Assembly: GCA_040757115.1 (NCBI GenBank)
Contig: JBFLYA010000218.1
Span: forward strand, 1 to 6,144
Reading direction: 5' to 3'
Source: a bacterium
GTDB taxonomy: Bacteria > UBA9089 > CG2-30-40-21 > SBAY01
DNA: 6,144 bases
The notes beneath the pieces are model-generated. The model saw only the letters and a list, made by a program, of their open reading frames with translations. It did not search any database and had not been told where the DNA came from. This document shows positions 1 through 4,777 of the stretch, in pieces. The first letter of the stretch is position 1. Each line of letters begins with the position of its first letter. The position numbers and the translations under genes were made by a program.

Positions 1-40
1 GAGATTGAAAGATGGGATTAGGAGATTTGTTTTATAATTC

Positions 41-86
41 TTCGTGCTCTTCCGGGGTACCCACTTGTGGGTCGTTCGTGGTTTTA
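41..86 (-). repeat. Broken copy of the CACGAAT-type spacer repeat
   Basis: On the plus strand this reads TTCGTGCTCTTC, then a 22-base GC-rich stretch (53-74), then TTCGTGGTTTT. Without the 22 bases it matches the complement of the repeat at 6076-6093 (ACCACGAAT then GAACACGAAT). The inserted stretch contains the palindrome ACCCAC-TT-GTGGGT (59-72) and is flanked by TTC on both sides (50-52 and 75-77). The function is unknown. The match is short and was judged by eye. Confidence 0.4.
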
Positions 87-107
87 AAAGATGTGAGGAA
101 GGTTAAT

Positions 108-147
108 CTAACCGCACAGGTGGAAAAAATTCCACCTGTGCAGTTAG
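108..147. repeat. 40-bp near-perfect palindrome (CACAGGTGGAA family)
   Basis: Two 18-base arms (108-125 and 130-147) are complementary at 17 of 18 positions around an AAAA loop. The single difference is C113 against T144 in arm sense, which would be a G-T pair. The core is GCACAGGTGGAA / TTCCACCTGTGC. Degenerate relatives occur at 446-487 and 1005-1039 and a half copy at 4755-4768, so this is a dispersed repeat. No T-run follows it on either side, so it does not look like a plain intrinsic terminator. Confidence 0.75.
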
Positions 148-222
148 GTCGTAGGCTGTTAAATTAAGTAAGGACGAGGTTGCTTTATCCCTACTTTCTC
201 ATTACTTCTTACTATATTCAGT

Positions 223-251
223 TAAACATTTCGCTCCTACGGAGCTGAATT
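223..251 (+). repeat. REP-like palindromic repeat, copy 1
   Basis: The unit is AAACAT-TTCGCTCC-TAC-GGAGCTGAAT. Its core stem is GCTCC/GGAGC around a TAC loop. It is the reference copy for four related units between 223 and 385, which differ in the stem but keep pairing. Such units resemble REP elements mobilised by IS200/IS605-like (RAYT) transposases, although no such transposase is present here. Confidence 0.7.
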
Positions 252-273
252 CTTTAAGGATTATCATAGTCTA

Positions 274-300
274 CAAATATATCACTCCTAACGGAGTTTA
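274..300 (+). repeat. REP-like palindromic repeat, copy 2
   Basis: This unit has the same orientation as copy 1 but is more diverged: CAAATATATCACTCC-TAAC-GGAGTTTA. The stem is ACTCC/GGAGT, so the terminal G-C pair of copy 1 has become A-T with pairing kept. The loop is one base longer. Confidence 0.6.
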
Positions 301-307
301 AAAATAT

Positions 308-336
308 ATTCAGCCCTGTAAGGGCGAGATGTTTAT
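308..336 (-). repeat. REP-like palindromic repeat, copy 3 (inverted)
   Basis: Read on the minus strand this is ATAAACAT-CTCGCCCT-TAC-AGGGCTGAAT. The stem GCCCT/AGGGC differs from copy 1 at two base pairs. Both are changed on both sides, so the hairpin is conserved. It faces copies 1 and 2. Confidence 0.65.
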
Positions 337-358
337 AGATTTATCGTCTCAACATCAA

Positions 359-385
359 ATTAGCTCTGTAGGAGCGATATGTTTA
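359..385 (-). repeat. REP-like palindromic repeat, copy 4 (inverted)
   Basis: Read on the minus strand this is TAAACAT-ATCGCTCC-TAC-AGAGCTAAT. The stem GCTCC/AGAGC keeps pairing except for a C-A (G-T on the other strand) position. With copy 1 it forms an inverted pair about 160 bp across. Confidence 0.65.
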
Positions 386-445
386 TTGAGAAAGTTATAG
401 ATATTTTCGTGCAAAAGTTAGTTGTCAGATTATTGCTAATAATTT

Positions 446-487
446 CTAACTGCACAGGTCAAGAATTTTTTCAACCTGTGAAATAGG
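446..487. repeat. Imperfect 42-bp palindrome, left edge of the GxxExxY module
   Basis: The left half begins CTAACTGCACAGGT, identical to the arm of the palindrome at 108-147. The right half ends ACCTGTGAAATAGG, which recurs inverted at 1005-1018. The CACAGGT/ACCTGTG stem (453-459, 474-480) is perfect and the AT-rich centre is imperfect. A second hairpin precedes it: GTGCA-AAA-GTTAG (409-421) can pair with CTAACTGCAC (446-455), so the two structures compete for the same bases. Confidence 0.6.
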
Positions 488-506
488 AATATTTTGATCG
501 TGGTTA

Positions 507-541
507 GTATAAGAAAGGGGATAAGGGGATAAAGGGGATAT
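507..541. repeat. Inner inverted repeat, left copy (GGGGATAA tandem units)
   Basis: GTATAAGAAA is followed by three tandem units GGGGATAA, GGGGATAAA and GGGGATAT (517-541). The stretch overlaps the start codon of the GxxExxY gene and supplies its only Shine-Dalgarno-like bases. It is complementary, with gaps, to 926-967. Confidence 0.55.
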
Positions 542-920
542 GGAGATATCAAAAGAATATCAAGAAAATTTACTTACTGAGATAATAATTCAATGTATTA
601 TTAAGGTACACCAGACACCGGGTCCAGGTTTTCTGGAAAGTATTTACCGCAGGGCAATGGTAATTGAACTTACAAAACAGGGATTGAGAGTTGAGACAGA
701 GAAAGAAATACTAATCTACTACGAAGGAGAAGAAGTTGGGAAACACAGATTGGATATTCTTGTAGAAAGCAAGGTAATAGTAGAACTAAAAACGGTGGAG
801 GAATTAAGCAAAGCTCATTATGCTCAGGTTCGCTCATATTTAAAAGCTACAGGTGTAAAAGTGGCTATTCTTGTAAACTTTGCTAAAGAAAAGGCAGATT
901 TTTTAGAAGAGTGGAATTAG
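540..920 (+). CDS. GxxExxY protein, PD-(D/E)XK nuclease-like family
   Basis: This is a 126-residue soluble protein without signal peptide or membrane segment, a normal length for the family. The family-defining motif is visible as G30-F-L-E33-S-I-Y36, inside PGPGFLESIY. A nuclease-fold signature follows: D72 in RLDILV, then E82-L-K84 in IVELK, then Q96 in the AQVRSYLKATG segment. Families of this kind are assigned to the PD-(D/E)XK superfamily, but the biological role is not established and activity here is inference. The ATG at 540 is preceded by three GGGGATA-type units (517-541). The nearest GGGG is only two bases from the ATG, so the one at 525-528 is the more usable ribosome site. The gene stands alone between inverted repeats, suggesting acquisition as a unit. 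Confidence 0.88.
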   Translation: MEISKEYQENLLTEIIIQCIIKVHQTPGPGFLESIYRRAMVIELTKQGLRVETEKEILIYYEGEEVGKHRLDILVESKVIVELKTVEELSKAHYAQVRSYLKATGVKVAILVNFAKEKADFLEEWN

Positions 921-925
921 AATAA

Positions 926-967
926 TATCCCCTTATCTCCTTAATCTCCCTATCTCTTTTTCTTACA
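926..967. repeat. Inner inverted repeat, right copy
   Basis: The pyrimidine-rich stretch starts ATATCCCCTTATCTCC just after the GxxExxY stop codon and ends TTTCTTACAC. Its complement reads GTGTAAGAAA followed by GGGAGATTA/GGAGATAA/GGGGATAT units, matching 507-541 with small gaps. Confidence 0.55.
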
Positions 968-1000
968 CCAAGTAGTGGAGTATAATTTTGTTTTCCCATG

Positions 1001-1030
1001 TCGACCTATTTCACAGGTCGAATTTTTTTT
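1001..1030 (+). terminator. Probable intrinsic terminator after the GxxExxY gene
   Basis: The stem TCGACCT (1001-1007) pairs perfectly with AGGTCGA (1015-1021) over a 7-base loop, followed by A and eight T (1023-1030). It could end the GxxExxY transcript before the scpA promoter. The stem is only 7 bp with four G-C pairs, so strength is uncertain. It lies within the repeat copy at 1005-1039. Confidence 0.45.
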
Positions 1031-1039
1031 GACAAATGG
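1005..1039. repeat. Right-edge repeat of the GxxExxY module
   Basis: CCTATTTCACAGGT (1005-1018) is the exact complement of 474-487. The following GAA, T-run and TTGACA correspond to the TTCTTGACC seen on the minus strand of the left copy (456-465). The last part is degenerate. The repeat supplies the -35 hexamer of the scpA promoter. Confidence 0.55.
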
Positions 1040-1057
1040 ATGATTTTGTGATATGAT
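1029..1057 (+). promoter_or_regulatory. Sigma-70-type promoter for scpA-scpB
   Basis: The -35 TTGACA (1029-1034) is a perfect consensus, the spacer is 17 bases, and the -10 is TATGAT (1052-1057, five of six). Transcription would start near 1064, leaving a leader of about 57 bases before scpA. No competing promoter is seen between here and the gene. Confidence 0.75.
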
Positions 1058-1120
1058 AATAAGTGTTCGGGGCTCAAGGGATAAGTATTAGATGTTAGGT
1101 ATCAGGTAGGGAGGCGAGAG

Positions 1121-1816
1121 ATGTATCAAATAAAATTACCCGTATTTGAAGGACCGTTTGATTTATTATTATATTTGATACGCAAAGACGAGATTAATAT
1201 CTATGATATTCCTATTGCTAAGATTACTAAACAATATCTGGAATATTTAAGTTTGATGGAGTCTTTAGATTTAGAGGTAGCCTCTGAATTTCTGGTTATC
1301 GCCGCCCTGCTACTATCTATAAAGTCAAGAATGCTTCTTCCTAAATCTCAAGTAATTGAAGGTGAGTCTGAAGAGGCAGAAGACCCAAGATTAGAGTTAG
1401 CTAAAAGACTTACAGAATATAAAACATATAAAGAGCTGGCTAGTAAATTTGAACAAAGACTGGATTTTTATCAAGGAATATTCACTCATCCTTATCACTT
1501 AGAGATAGAAGAGGATACTGAGCTGATAGAATGTGACCTGTTTGAACTTATTAAGGCATTCCAGAAGATACTAAAAGAAAAAGATGGGAAAATGGAGATA
1601 ACCGTAGACGATACTTCTCTCGAACAAAAAATGGCGTATCTGCAGAATTTGTTAGATCACAATGAAAAAGTCTCTTTCTTGAATTTATTTAAGGGAACAA
1701 AGATGAAGATAGAGGTAGTCATTACCTTTTTAGCCCTTTTAGAACTTATAAAATTAAAAAAGGTTTATATTCGTCAACATCGGTTATTTTCCGATATTTG
1801 GATATATAGGATATGA
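1121..1816 (+). CDS. scpA: Segregation and condensation protein A
   Basis: ScpA is the kleisin subunit of the bacterial SMC-ScpAB condensin. It bridges the SMC head domains and helps compact and separate sister chromosomes on the nucleoid. The 231 residues are normal for the family. The N-terminal kleisin segment is clear in VFEGPFDLLLYLIRKDEINI (8-27) and IAKITKQYL (32-40), followed by the helical EVASEFLVIAALLLSIKSRMLLP stretch (52-74). The C-terminal winged helix carries VSFLNLFKG and FLALLELIKLKKV. The middle is acidic (ESEEAED, about 82-88), as expected of the linker. The ATG has a good site, AGGGAGG (1108-1114), six bases upstream. It is the first gene after a strong promoter and overlaps scpB by four bases, so the two subunits are made together. 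Confidence 0.96.
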   Translation: MYQIKLPVFEGPFDLLLYLIRKDEINIYDIPIAKITKQYLEYLSLMESLDLEVASEFLVIAALLLSIKSRMLLPKSQVIEGESEEAEDPRLELAKRLTEYKTYKELASKFEQRLDFYQGIFTHPYHLEIEEDTELIECDLFELIKAFQKILKEKDGKMEITVDDTSLEQKMAYLQNLLDHNEKVSFLNLFKGTKMKIEVVITFLALLELIKLKKVYIRQHRLFSDIWIYRI

Positions 1817-2349
1817 AAGATTATTCAAAAGCCAAAAAGATAATTGAGGTATTATTATTTGTTGCGGCAGAGCCGTTGTCTGTAGATAAGATTAGTCAAA
1901 TATTAGAGATGAAAGGCTCCCAGGTGCAAAATTTAATCTTTGAGTTAAAAAAAGAATACTGGGAAGACCAAAAAGGGATTGATATTATTGAAATAGCCAA
2001 CGGCTATCAGATGTGCACTCGTTATGAATACTCACCCTGGATTAACAAACTAAAAAAACAACGAAAAGAAAACAAACTATCTACCTCTGCATTAGAATCT
2101 CTGGCCATAATCGCCTATAAACAACCAATTTCAAAAATAGAAATAGACAATATCCGTGGGGTAAATTCAACTGGTGTCCTTCAAACATTATTAGAGAAGA
2201 AATTGATTAAAATCGTTGGTCGAAAAGAAGTCCCTGGCAAACCACTGCTTTATGGCACAACCGTAGAATTCTTAAAAATCTTTGGACTACCTAACCTATC
2301 GGCATTACCACAAATTGATGAAGTGATTGGAAAAGAGCTCAATCTGTAA
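1813..2349 (+). CDS. scpB: Segregation and condensation protein B
   Basis: ScpB forms a dimer of winged-helix proteins that binds the linker of ScpA and completes the SMC condensin. The 178 residues cover two winged helices. The first spans about 7-80 (KKIIEVLLFVAAEPLSVDKI). The second spans about 88-160 with the hallmark TSALESLAIIAYKQPISKIE, IRGVNS and GRKEVPGKPLLYGTT segments. The C-terminal FGLPNLSALP is also typical. Its ATG shares the ATGA sequence (1813-1816) with the scpA stop codon, and only a short AGGA lies directly before it, so translation is probably coupled to scpA. The usual acidic C-terminal tail is short here. Nothing suggests disruption. Confidence 0.96.
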   Translation: MKDYSKAKKIIEVLLFVAAEPLSVDKISQILEMKGSQVQNLIFELKKEYWEDQKGIDIIEIANGYQMCTRYEYSPWINKLKKQRKENKLSTSALESLAIIAYKQPISKIEIDNIRGVNSTGVLQTLLEKKLIKIVGRKEVPGKPLLYGTTVEFLKIFGLPNLSALPQIDEVIGKELNL

Positions 2350-2411
2350 TGCCGTGTATTCACATAATTGAAATCTTAATTTCTTATGCCTTTGTGGCGA
2401 AATAGGTACAA

Positions 2412-3149
2412 ATGCATACAAATAATATTTTGTTAGAAAGGAAAGGTTCAAATACTAAATATTTACTCTCTAAAAAAGCAGGCAAGGCGATTAAAGATTA
2501 TGATATGATTCAAGATGGGGATAAGATTATCGTTGCGGTCTCCGGCGGTAAAGATAGTTTGACTTTACTTGAGATACTACGAGATAGACAACGATATGCA
2601 CCGATTAAATTTGAACTTCTCCCGGTTCATATCAAAATAGACTTTCAGAATATAGATGTTGCCAGATTAGAAGGCTATTTTAAAGAGAAAGGCTATAATT
2701 ATCACATTGAACCAATAAACCTCTTGAAAGATAATGAAAAAGTAGAATGTTTTTATTGTGTCTGGAGTCGAAAAAAGACTCTTTTTGAGGTGGCGGATAG
2801 GTTTGGTTGTAAAAAGATAGCTGTGGCACATCATAAGGATGATATACTTGAAACATTCCTTCTAAATCTTATATTTCACGGAGAAATTGGCACGATGACT
2901 CCCAATGAGAAATTTTTTGGTGGAAGATTCTGGATTATAAGGCCATTAGTGTATGTAGAAGAAAAAGAAATGGTAAAATTTGCTAACCTGTATCATTTAC
3001 CAGTCTTAAATTTTGATTGCCCATATCGAGGGACAAAAAGGGAATTTATGAAGAAATTACTAAAAACCCTTGAGAAAGATTGTAGTATTCACGCTAAAGC
3101 AAATATATTTAATGCCTTGAAAAGGGTAAAAAAAGACTATCTTTTATAA
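2412..3149 (+). CDS. ttcA: tRNA 2-thiocytidine synthase TtcA-like, PP-loop ATPase
   Basis: TtcA uses ATP to adenylate cytidine 32 of certain tRNAs and an iron-sulfur cluster to deliver sulfur. This 245-residue protein has the PP-loop SGGKDS (44-49) after the typical MIQDGDKIIVAV. It has C113-F-Y-C116 followed by the conserved helix, HHKDD (140-144) in the AVAHHKDDILETFLLNLIF block, IRPLVYVEEKE, and C203 in FDCPYRGTKREF. C113, C116 and C203 are placed as the three cluster ligands of the family. The region around C203 has one cysteine rather than a CxxC pair. The start has only a weak AGG (2404-2406) before it. The gene lies 62 bases after scpB with no terminator between, so co-transcription is likely. 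The exact modified base is inferred from the family; a paralogous thiolase is possible. Confidence 0.85.
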   Translation: MHTNNILLERKGSNTKYLLSKKAGKAIKDYDMIQDGDKIIVAVSGGKDSLTLLEILRDRQRYAPIKFELLPVHIKIDFQNIDVARLEGYFKEKGYNYHIEPINLLKDNEKVECFYCVWSRKKTLFEVADRFGCKKIAVAHHKDDILETFLLNLIFHGEIGTMTPNEKFFGGRFWIIRPLVYVEEKEMVKFANLYHLPVLNFDCPYRGTKREFMKKLLKTLEKDCSIHAKANIFNALKRVKKDYLL

Positions 3150-3150
3150 G

Positions 3151-3202
3151 TATAGCAGTTATTATTCAAAATTTTAATGCTTACTTTTGACTAACTGTTT
3201 TA
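3151..3202. repeat. Short relative of the MITE end, fused to an inverted half copy
   Basis: Positions 3151-3176 match 4771-4796 at 25 of 26 bases (TATAGCAGTTATTATTCAAA...). The downstream TTTTGACTAACTG (3185-3197) is a partial inverted copy of CAGTTATTATTCAAAA (3156-3171) missing three bases. The whole can fold into a hairpin of about 45 bases directly after the ttcA stop codon. It may act as a transcription end, but there is no proper T-run. Confidence 0.6.
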
Positions 3203-3210
3203 AGCCTTTT

Positions 3211-3302
3211 TAAACACCGAAAAACGCGAAAAACACGAAAAAAAGATATTTTCCTCTCTGTTTCTCTGCGTCTCTGCGGTAAATTACCCCCTGAACGGTT
3301 AC
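3211..3302 (-). repeat. Dispersed spacer repeat (CACAGAG / CCGTTCAGGG type), copy 1
   Basis: Read on the minus strand it starts GTAACCGTTCAGGG (3302-3289), runs through CCGCAGAGACGCAGAGAAACAGAGAGG (partly quoted: CGCAGAGAAACAGAGAGG) and ends in TTCGTGTTTTTCGCG. The first 14 bases are identical to 6018-6031, and the CAGAG-rich block follows in both copies. It fills most of the gap between the convergent ttcA and gatC genes. No coding potential is seen. Confidence 0.6.
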
Positions 3303-3324
3303 GATTTTCACAATTTTCTCACTC

Positions 3325-3609
3325 TCAAATTATTCGTGGGACTTTAAAGAATTGATTCTCTTCATCCGGGGCATTGGCTAATACATTTGCTACTGGCAGG
3401 GAATTCTGGATTTCATCTTCGCGCAGGACATTAGTTAATGCCAGAGGATGCGAAGTTGGTGGTATATTTTCAGTATTTAGTTCGTTGATTTTAGTCGCAT
3501 AATTTAAGATATTATTCAGTTGATGAGTAAATTCCTCCTTTTCTTCCTCTTCTAATTTTAACCTTGCCAATAAACATACATGTTCAACTTCTTTTTTGGT
3601 AATACCCAT
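3325..3609 (-). CDS. gatC: Asp-tRNA(Asn)/Glu-tRNA(Gln) amidotransferase subunit C
   Basis: GatC is the small subunit that stabilises GatA and GatB in the complex converting Glu-tRNA(Gln) or Asp-tRNA(Asn) to the correct amidated form. The 94 residues match the family end to end: ITKKEVEHVCLLARLKLEEEE (3-23), FTHQLNNILNYATKINELNT, the PPTSHPL loop, LREDE and the C-terminal FFKVPRII, which packs on GatA. A GGGAG site (complement of 3618-3622) sits eight bases upstream of the ATG. It is the last gene of a minus-strand cluster, 55 bases after the unknown gene at 3665-4282. Unusually, no gatA or gatB follows; the downstream side is repeat-filled and then meets the convergent ttcA. Confidence 0.94.
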   Translation of the reverse strand: MGITKKEVEHVCLLARLKLEEEEKEEFTHQLNNILNYATKINELNTENIPPTSHPLALTNVLREDEIQNSLPVANVLANAPDEENQFFKVPRII

Positions 3610-3664
3610 TTTTTCTGCTCCCTTTTTTTAACTGGATAATGTCAAAAATTCACTCTCAACCTTC

Positions 3665-4282
3665 TTAATGTCCTCCGCCTTCTTTAGCCTCTTTCTTCCA
3701 TTGGTATAATCGAGGATAGAGTTTATTATGTAGATATTGAGTCCTTACTGCTTCTAATTTTTCTTTTACCTCTATATCTTTTTCTGCCTTATTTAAAAGT
3801 CCCAGTTCAATCTGGCACATCGTGATTATTTCTTTTCTCTGTTTAATCCAGGGAGCATTCTGACTGGCGTCTTTAGTCTCTAACCAATATAGTTTATCTT
3901 TTTGTTTTTTTATGGTGCGTGCTATTTTTTGTTTTGTTGCTTTAGGTTTGTTCAGGTCGATGAGACTAAGTGCCTCGAGCACCACATCGGGAGTAACATT
4001 AAATCGGGTGGATAATTCGACAATAATTTTTAATGTCGTTTCATCTAATTTGTAATCTTTATACAGTTTGAGTAACTCATTTAATTGATTTCCTTCTGTT
4101 CTGGTAGTTTCTGCAATCCATGTTTTTGTCTTTTTTTCTCTTAATTCCTTTTCTTGTTTAAGCACTTTTTGTTTTTCAGCGGTTTTATTATAAACAATAT
4201 TATAAGTCACAATAAAGACTATTACCGTTATTGTGACTAATATTATTAGACCAATGATTTTACTTATTATTTTTAACAACAT
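3665..4282 (-). CDS. Unknown membrane-anchored, highly charged protein
   Basis: I do not recognise this family. The 205-residue product has one N-terminal membrane helix (about 5-28, [23 protein letters not shown] in part). A lysine- and glutamate-rich segment follows (about 33-55, [16 protein letters not shown]) that could form a coiled coil. The rest is a helical soluble part without cysteine-based or catalytic motifs; it includes [27 protein letters not shown] and ends in GGGH. The helix is probably a signal anchor with the C-terminal part on one membrane face; the orientation is not clear. The ATG at 4282 has AGAGG (complement of 4292-4296) nine bases upstream. A TTG one codon earlier (4285) is an equal-frame alternative. 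The start lies inside the end of the dCMP deaminase gene (23-bp overlap), which supports coupled translation. Confidence 0.8.
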   Translation of the reverse strand: MLLKIISKIIGLIILVTITVIVFIVTYNIVYNKTAEKQKVLKQEKELREKKTKTWIAETTRTEGNQLNELLKLYKDYKLDETTLKIIVELSTRFNVTPDVVLEALSLIDLNKPKATKQKIARTIKKQKDKLYWLETKDASQNAPWIKQRKEIITMCQIELGLLNKAEKDIEVKEKLEAVRTQYLHNKLYPRLYQWKKEAKEGGGH

Positions 4283-4709
4283 CAATATTTGCCTCTTTTA
4301 AGAGATTCATTGCTAACTCATCCGGATACGCACCTTCATAGACTATCTTTTTAATTCCAGCATTAATTAACATTTTAACACATAAAATACAAGGTTGATG
4401 GGTGCAATAAAGTGATGCTCCATTAATACCCATTCCATGTAATGCAGATTGAATAATAGCATTTTGTTCAGCATGTAATCCCCGGCAGAGTTCATGTCGT
4501 TCTCCAGAGGGAATTTGCATTTTATCCCGCAGACAACCTATTTCATCACAATGTTTTAGTCCTGTCGGAGCACCATTATAACCGGTAGATAAAATATACT
4601 TATCTTTAACGATAACGGCGCCCACCTGCCTTCTCAGACAGGTCGAGCGTTTCGCAACCAAGTGAGCAATTTCCATAAAATATGTATCCCATGACGGTCT
4701 TGTTTTCAT
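4260..4709 (-). CDS. comEB: dCMP deaminase (ComEB-like)
   Basis: The enzyme deaminates dCMP to dUMP, feeding thymidylate synthesis in the cytoplasm. The 149 residues carry the full zinc-site signature: H79-A-E81 in [10 protein letters not shown] and P106-C107-I-L-C110 in THQPCILC. Glu81 is the expected proton shuttle. The dCMP-specific context is also present: [12 protein letters not shown] (4-15), [14 protein letters not shown] (21-34), GYNGAP (43-48), HCDEIGCLR, and [11 protein letters not shown] (67-77), with cysteine/histidine residues that in relatives bind a second zinc. ComEB in Bacillus lies in a competence operon, but no competence genes are here, so plain nucleotide metabolism is the better reading. 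An in-frame stop lies two codons before the ATG, fixing the start. No ribosome site lies close; GAGGAGGG is 31 bases upstream. It is first in a cluster with the unknown gene and gatC. Confidence 0.94.
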   Translation of the reverse strand: MKTRPSWDTYFMEIAHLVAKRSTCLRRQVGAVIVKDKYILSTGYNGAPTGLKHCDEIGCLRDKMQIPSGERHELCRGLHAEQNAIIQSALHGMGINGASLYCTHQPCILCVKMLINAGIKKIVYEGAYPDELAMNLLKEANIDVVKNNK

Positions 4710-4718
4710 TATTTAATC

Positions 4719-4748
4719 AGAAGACAACTTCTATCTTCTACCCTCCTC
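4719..4748 (-). promoter_or_regulatory. Distant Shine-Dalgarno with hairpin spacer, dCMP deaminase leader
   Basis: On the minus strand GAGGAGGG (complement of 4741-4748) is followed by AGAAGA-N9-TCTTCT (4739-4734 with 4724-4719), then GATTAAATA and the ATG. An alternative smaller hairpin AGAAG-N4-CTTCT is also possible (4732-4719). Folding would shorten the gap from 31 to about 10 bases. This is inference; the hairpin is weak. Confidence 0.3.
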
Positions 4749-4754
4749 AAAAGA

Positions 4755-4768
4755 TTTCCACCTGTGCA
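4755..4768. repeat. Half copy of the CACAGGTGGAA palindrome
   Basis: TTTCCACCTGTGCA matches one arm of the palindrome at 108-147. It directly abuts the left end of the MITE-like element at 4771 and lies in the leader of the dCMP deaminase transcript. The other arm is absent, as if the element had interrupted or replaced it. Confidence 0.5.
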
Positions 4769-4777
4769 ATTATAGCA
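4769..4777 (-). promoter_or_regulatory. Extended -10 promoter for the dCMP deaminase cluster
   Basis: On the minus strand this reads TGCTATAAT, a perfect TGN-TATAAT extended -10. Transcription would start near 4762, about 50 bases before the ATG at 4709. The optimally spaced -35 is poor; TTGACT is present but only nine bases upstream of the -10. The first seven bases lie in the terminal repeat of the element at 4771-4994. Confidence 0.5.

Larger units (their letters stand above)
446..1039. mobile_element. Putative inverted-repeat module carrying the GxxExxY gene
   Basis: The gene at 540-920 lies inside two nested layers of inverted repeats. The outer layer is ACCTGTGAAATAGG (474-487) against CCTATTTCACAGGT (1005-1018), 14 of 14 bases. 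Each copy lies in a degenerate palindrome that also has a GTCAA / TTGAC segment. The inner layer is a purine-rich stretch (about 507-541) against a pyrimidine-rich stretch (about 926-967), including GGGGATAT/ATATCCCC and TAAGAAA/TTTCTTA. There is no transposase, so any mobility would be in trans. No target-site duplication was found. The boundaries are estimates. Confidence 0.4.

Noticed and set aside
223-385. CRISPR array.
   Set aside because: The four repeats differ in orientation, sequence and spacing, and there are no regular spacers.
488-516. TATAAG (508-513) as a -10 for the GxxExxY gene.
   Set aside because: There is no acceptable -35 at 16-18 bases, so no promoter is called for this gene.
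1-539. A protein-coding or tRNA gene in the first 539 bases.
   Set aside because: No convincing open frame with a ribosome site, and no cloverleaf; the region is accounted for by repeats and AT-rich filler.
2350-2411. Possible separate promoter or terminator between scpB and the ttcA-like gene.
   Set aside because: The spacer has no paired -35/-10 hexamers and no hairpin with T-run. GCCTTTGTGGC is too weak to call.
4283-4285. TTG as the start of the unknown membrane-anchored protein.
   Set aside because: It is possible, with six-base spacing to AGAGG, but the ATG in the next codon has acceptable nine-base spacing and is the commoner start.
4617-4646. CACCTGCC...GACAGGTCG inverted pair inside the dCMP deaminase gene, resembling the CACAGGT palindromes.
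   Set aside because: It encodes the conserved [11 protein letters not shown] segment of the enzyme, so the match is explained by protein sequence.
4260-4709. A competence (late com) operon role, suggested by the comEB name.
   Set aside because: No comEA, comEC or other uptake gene is present; dCMP deamination explains the motifs.
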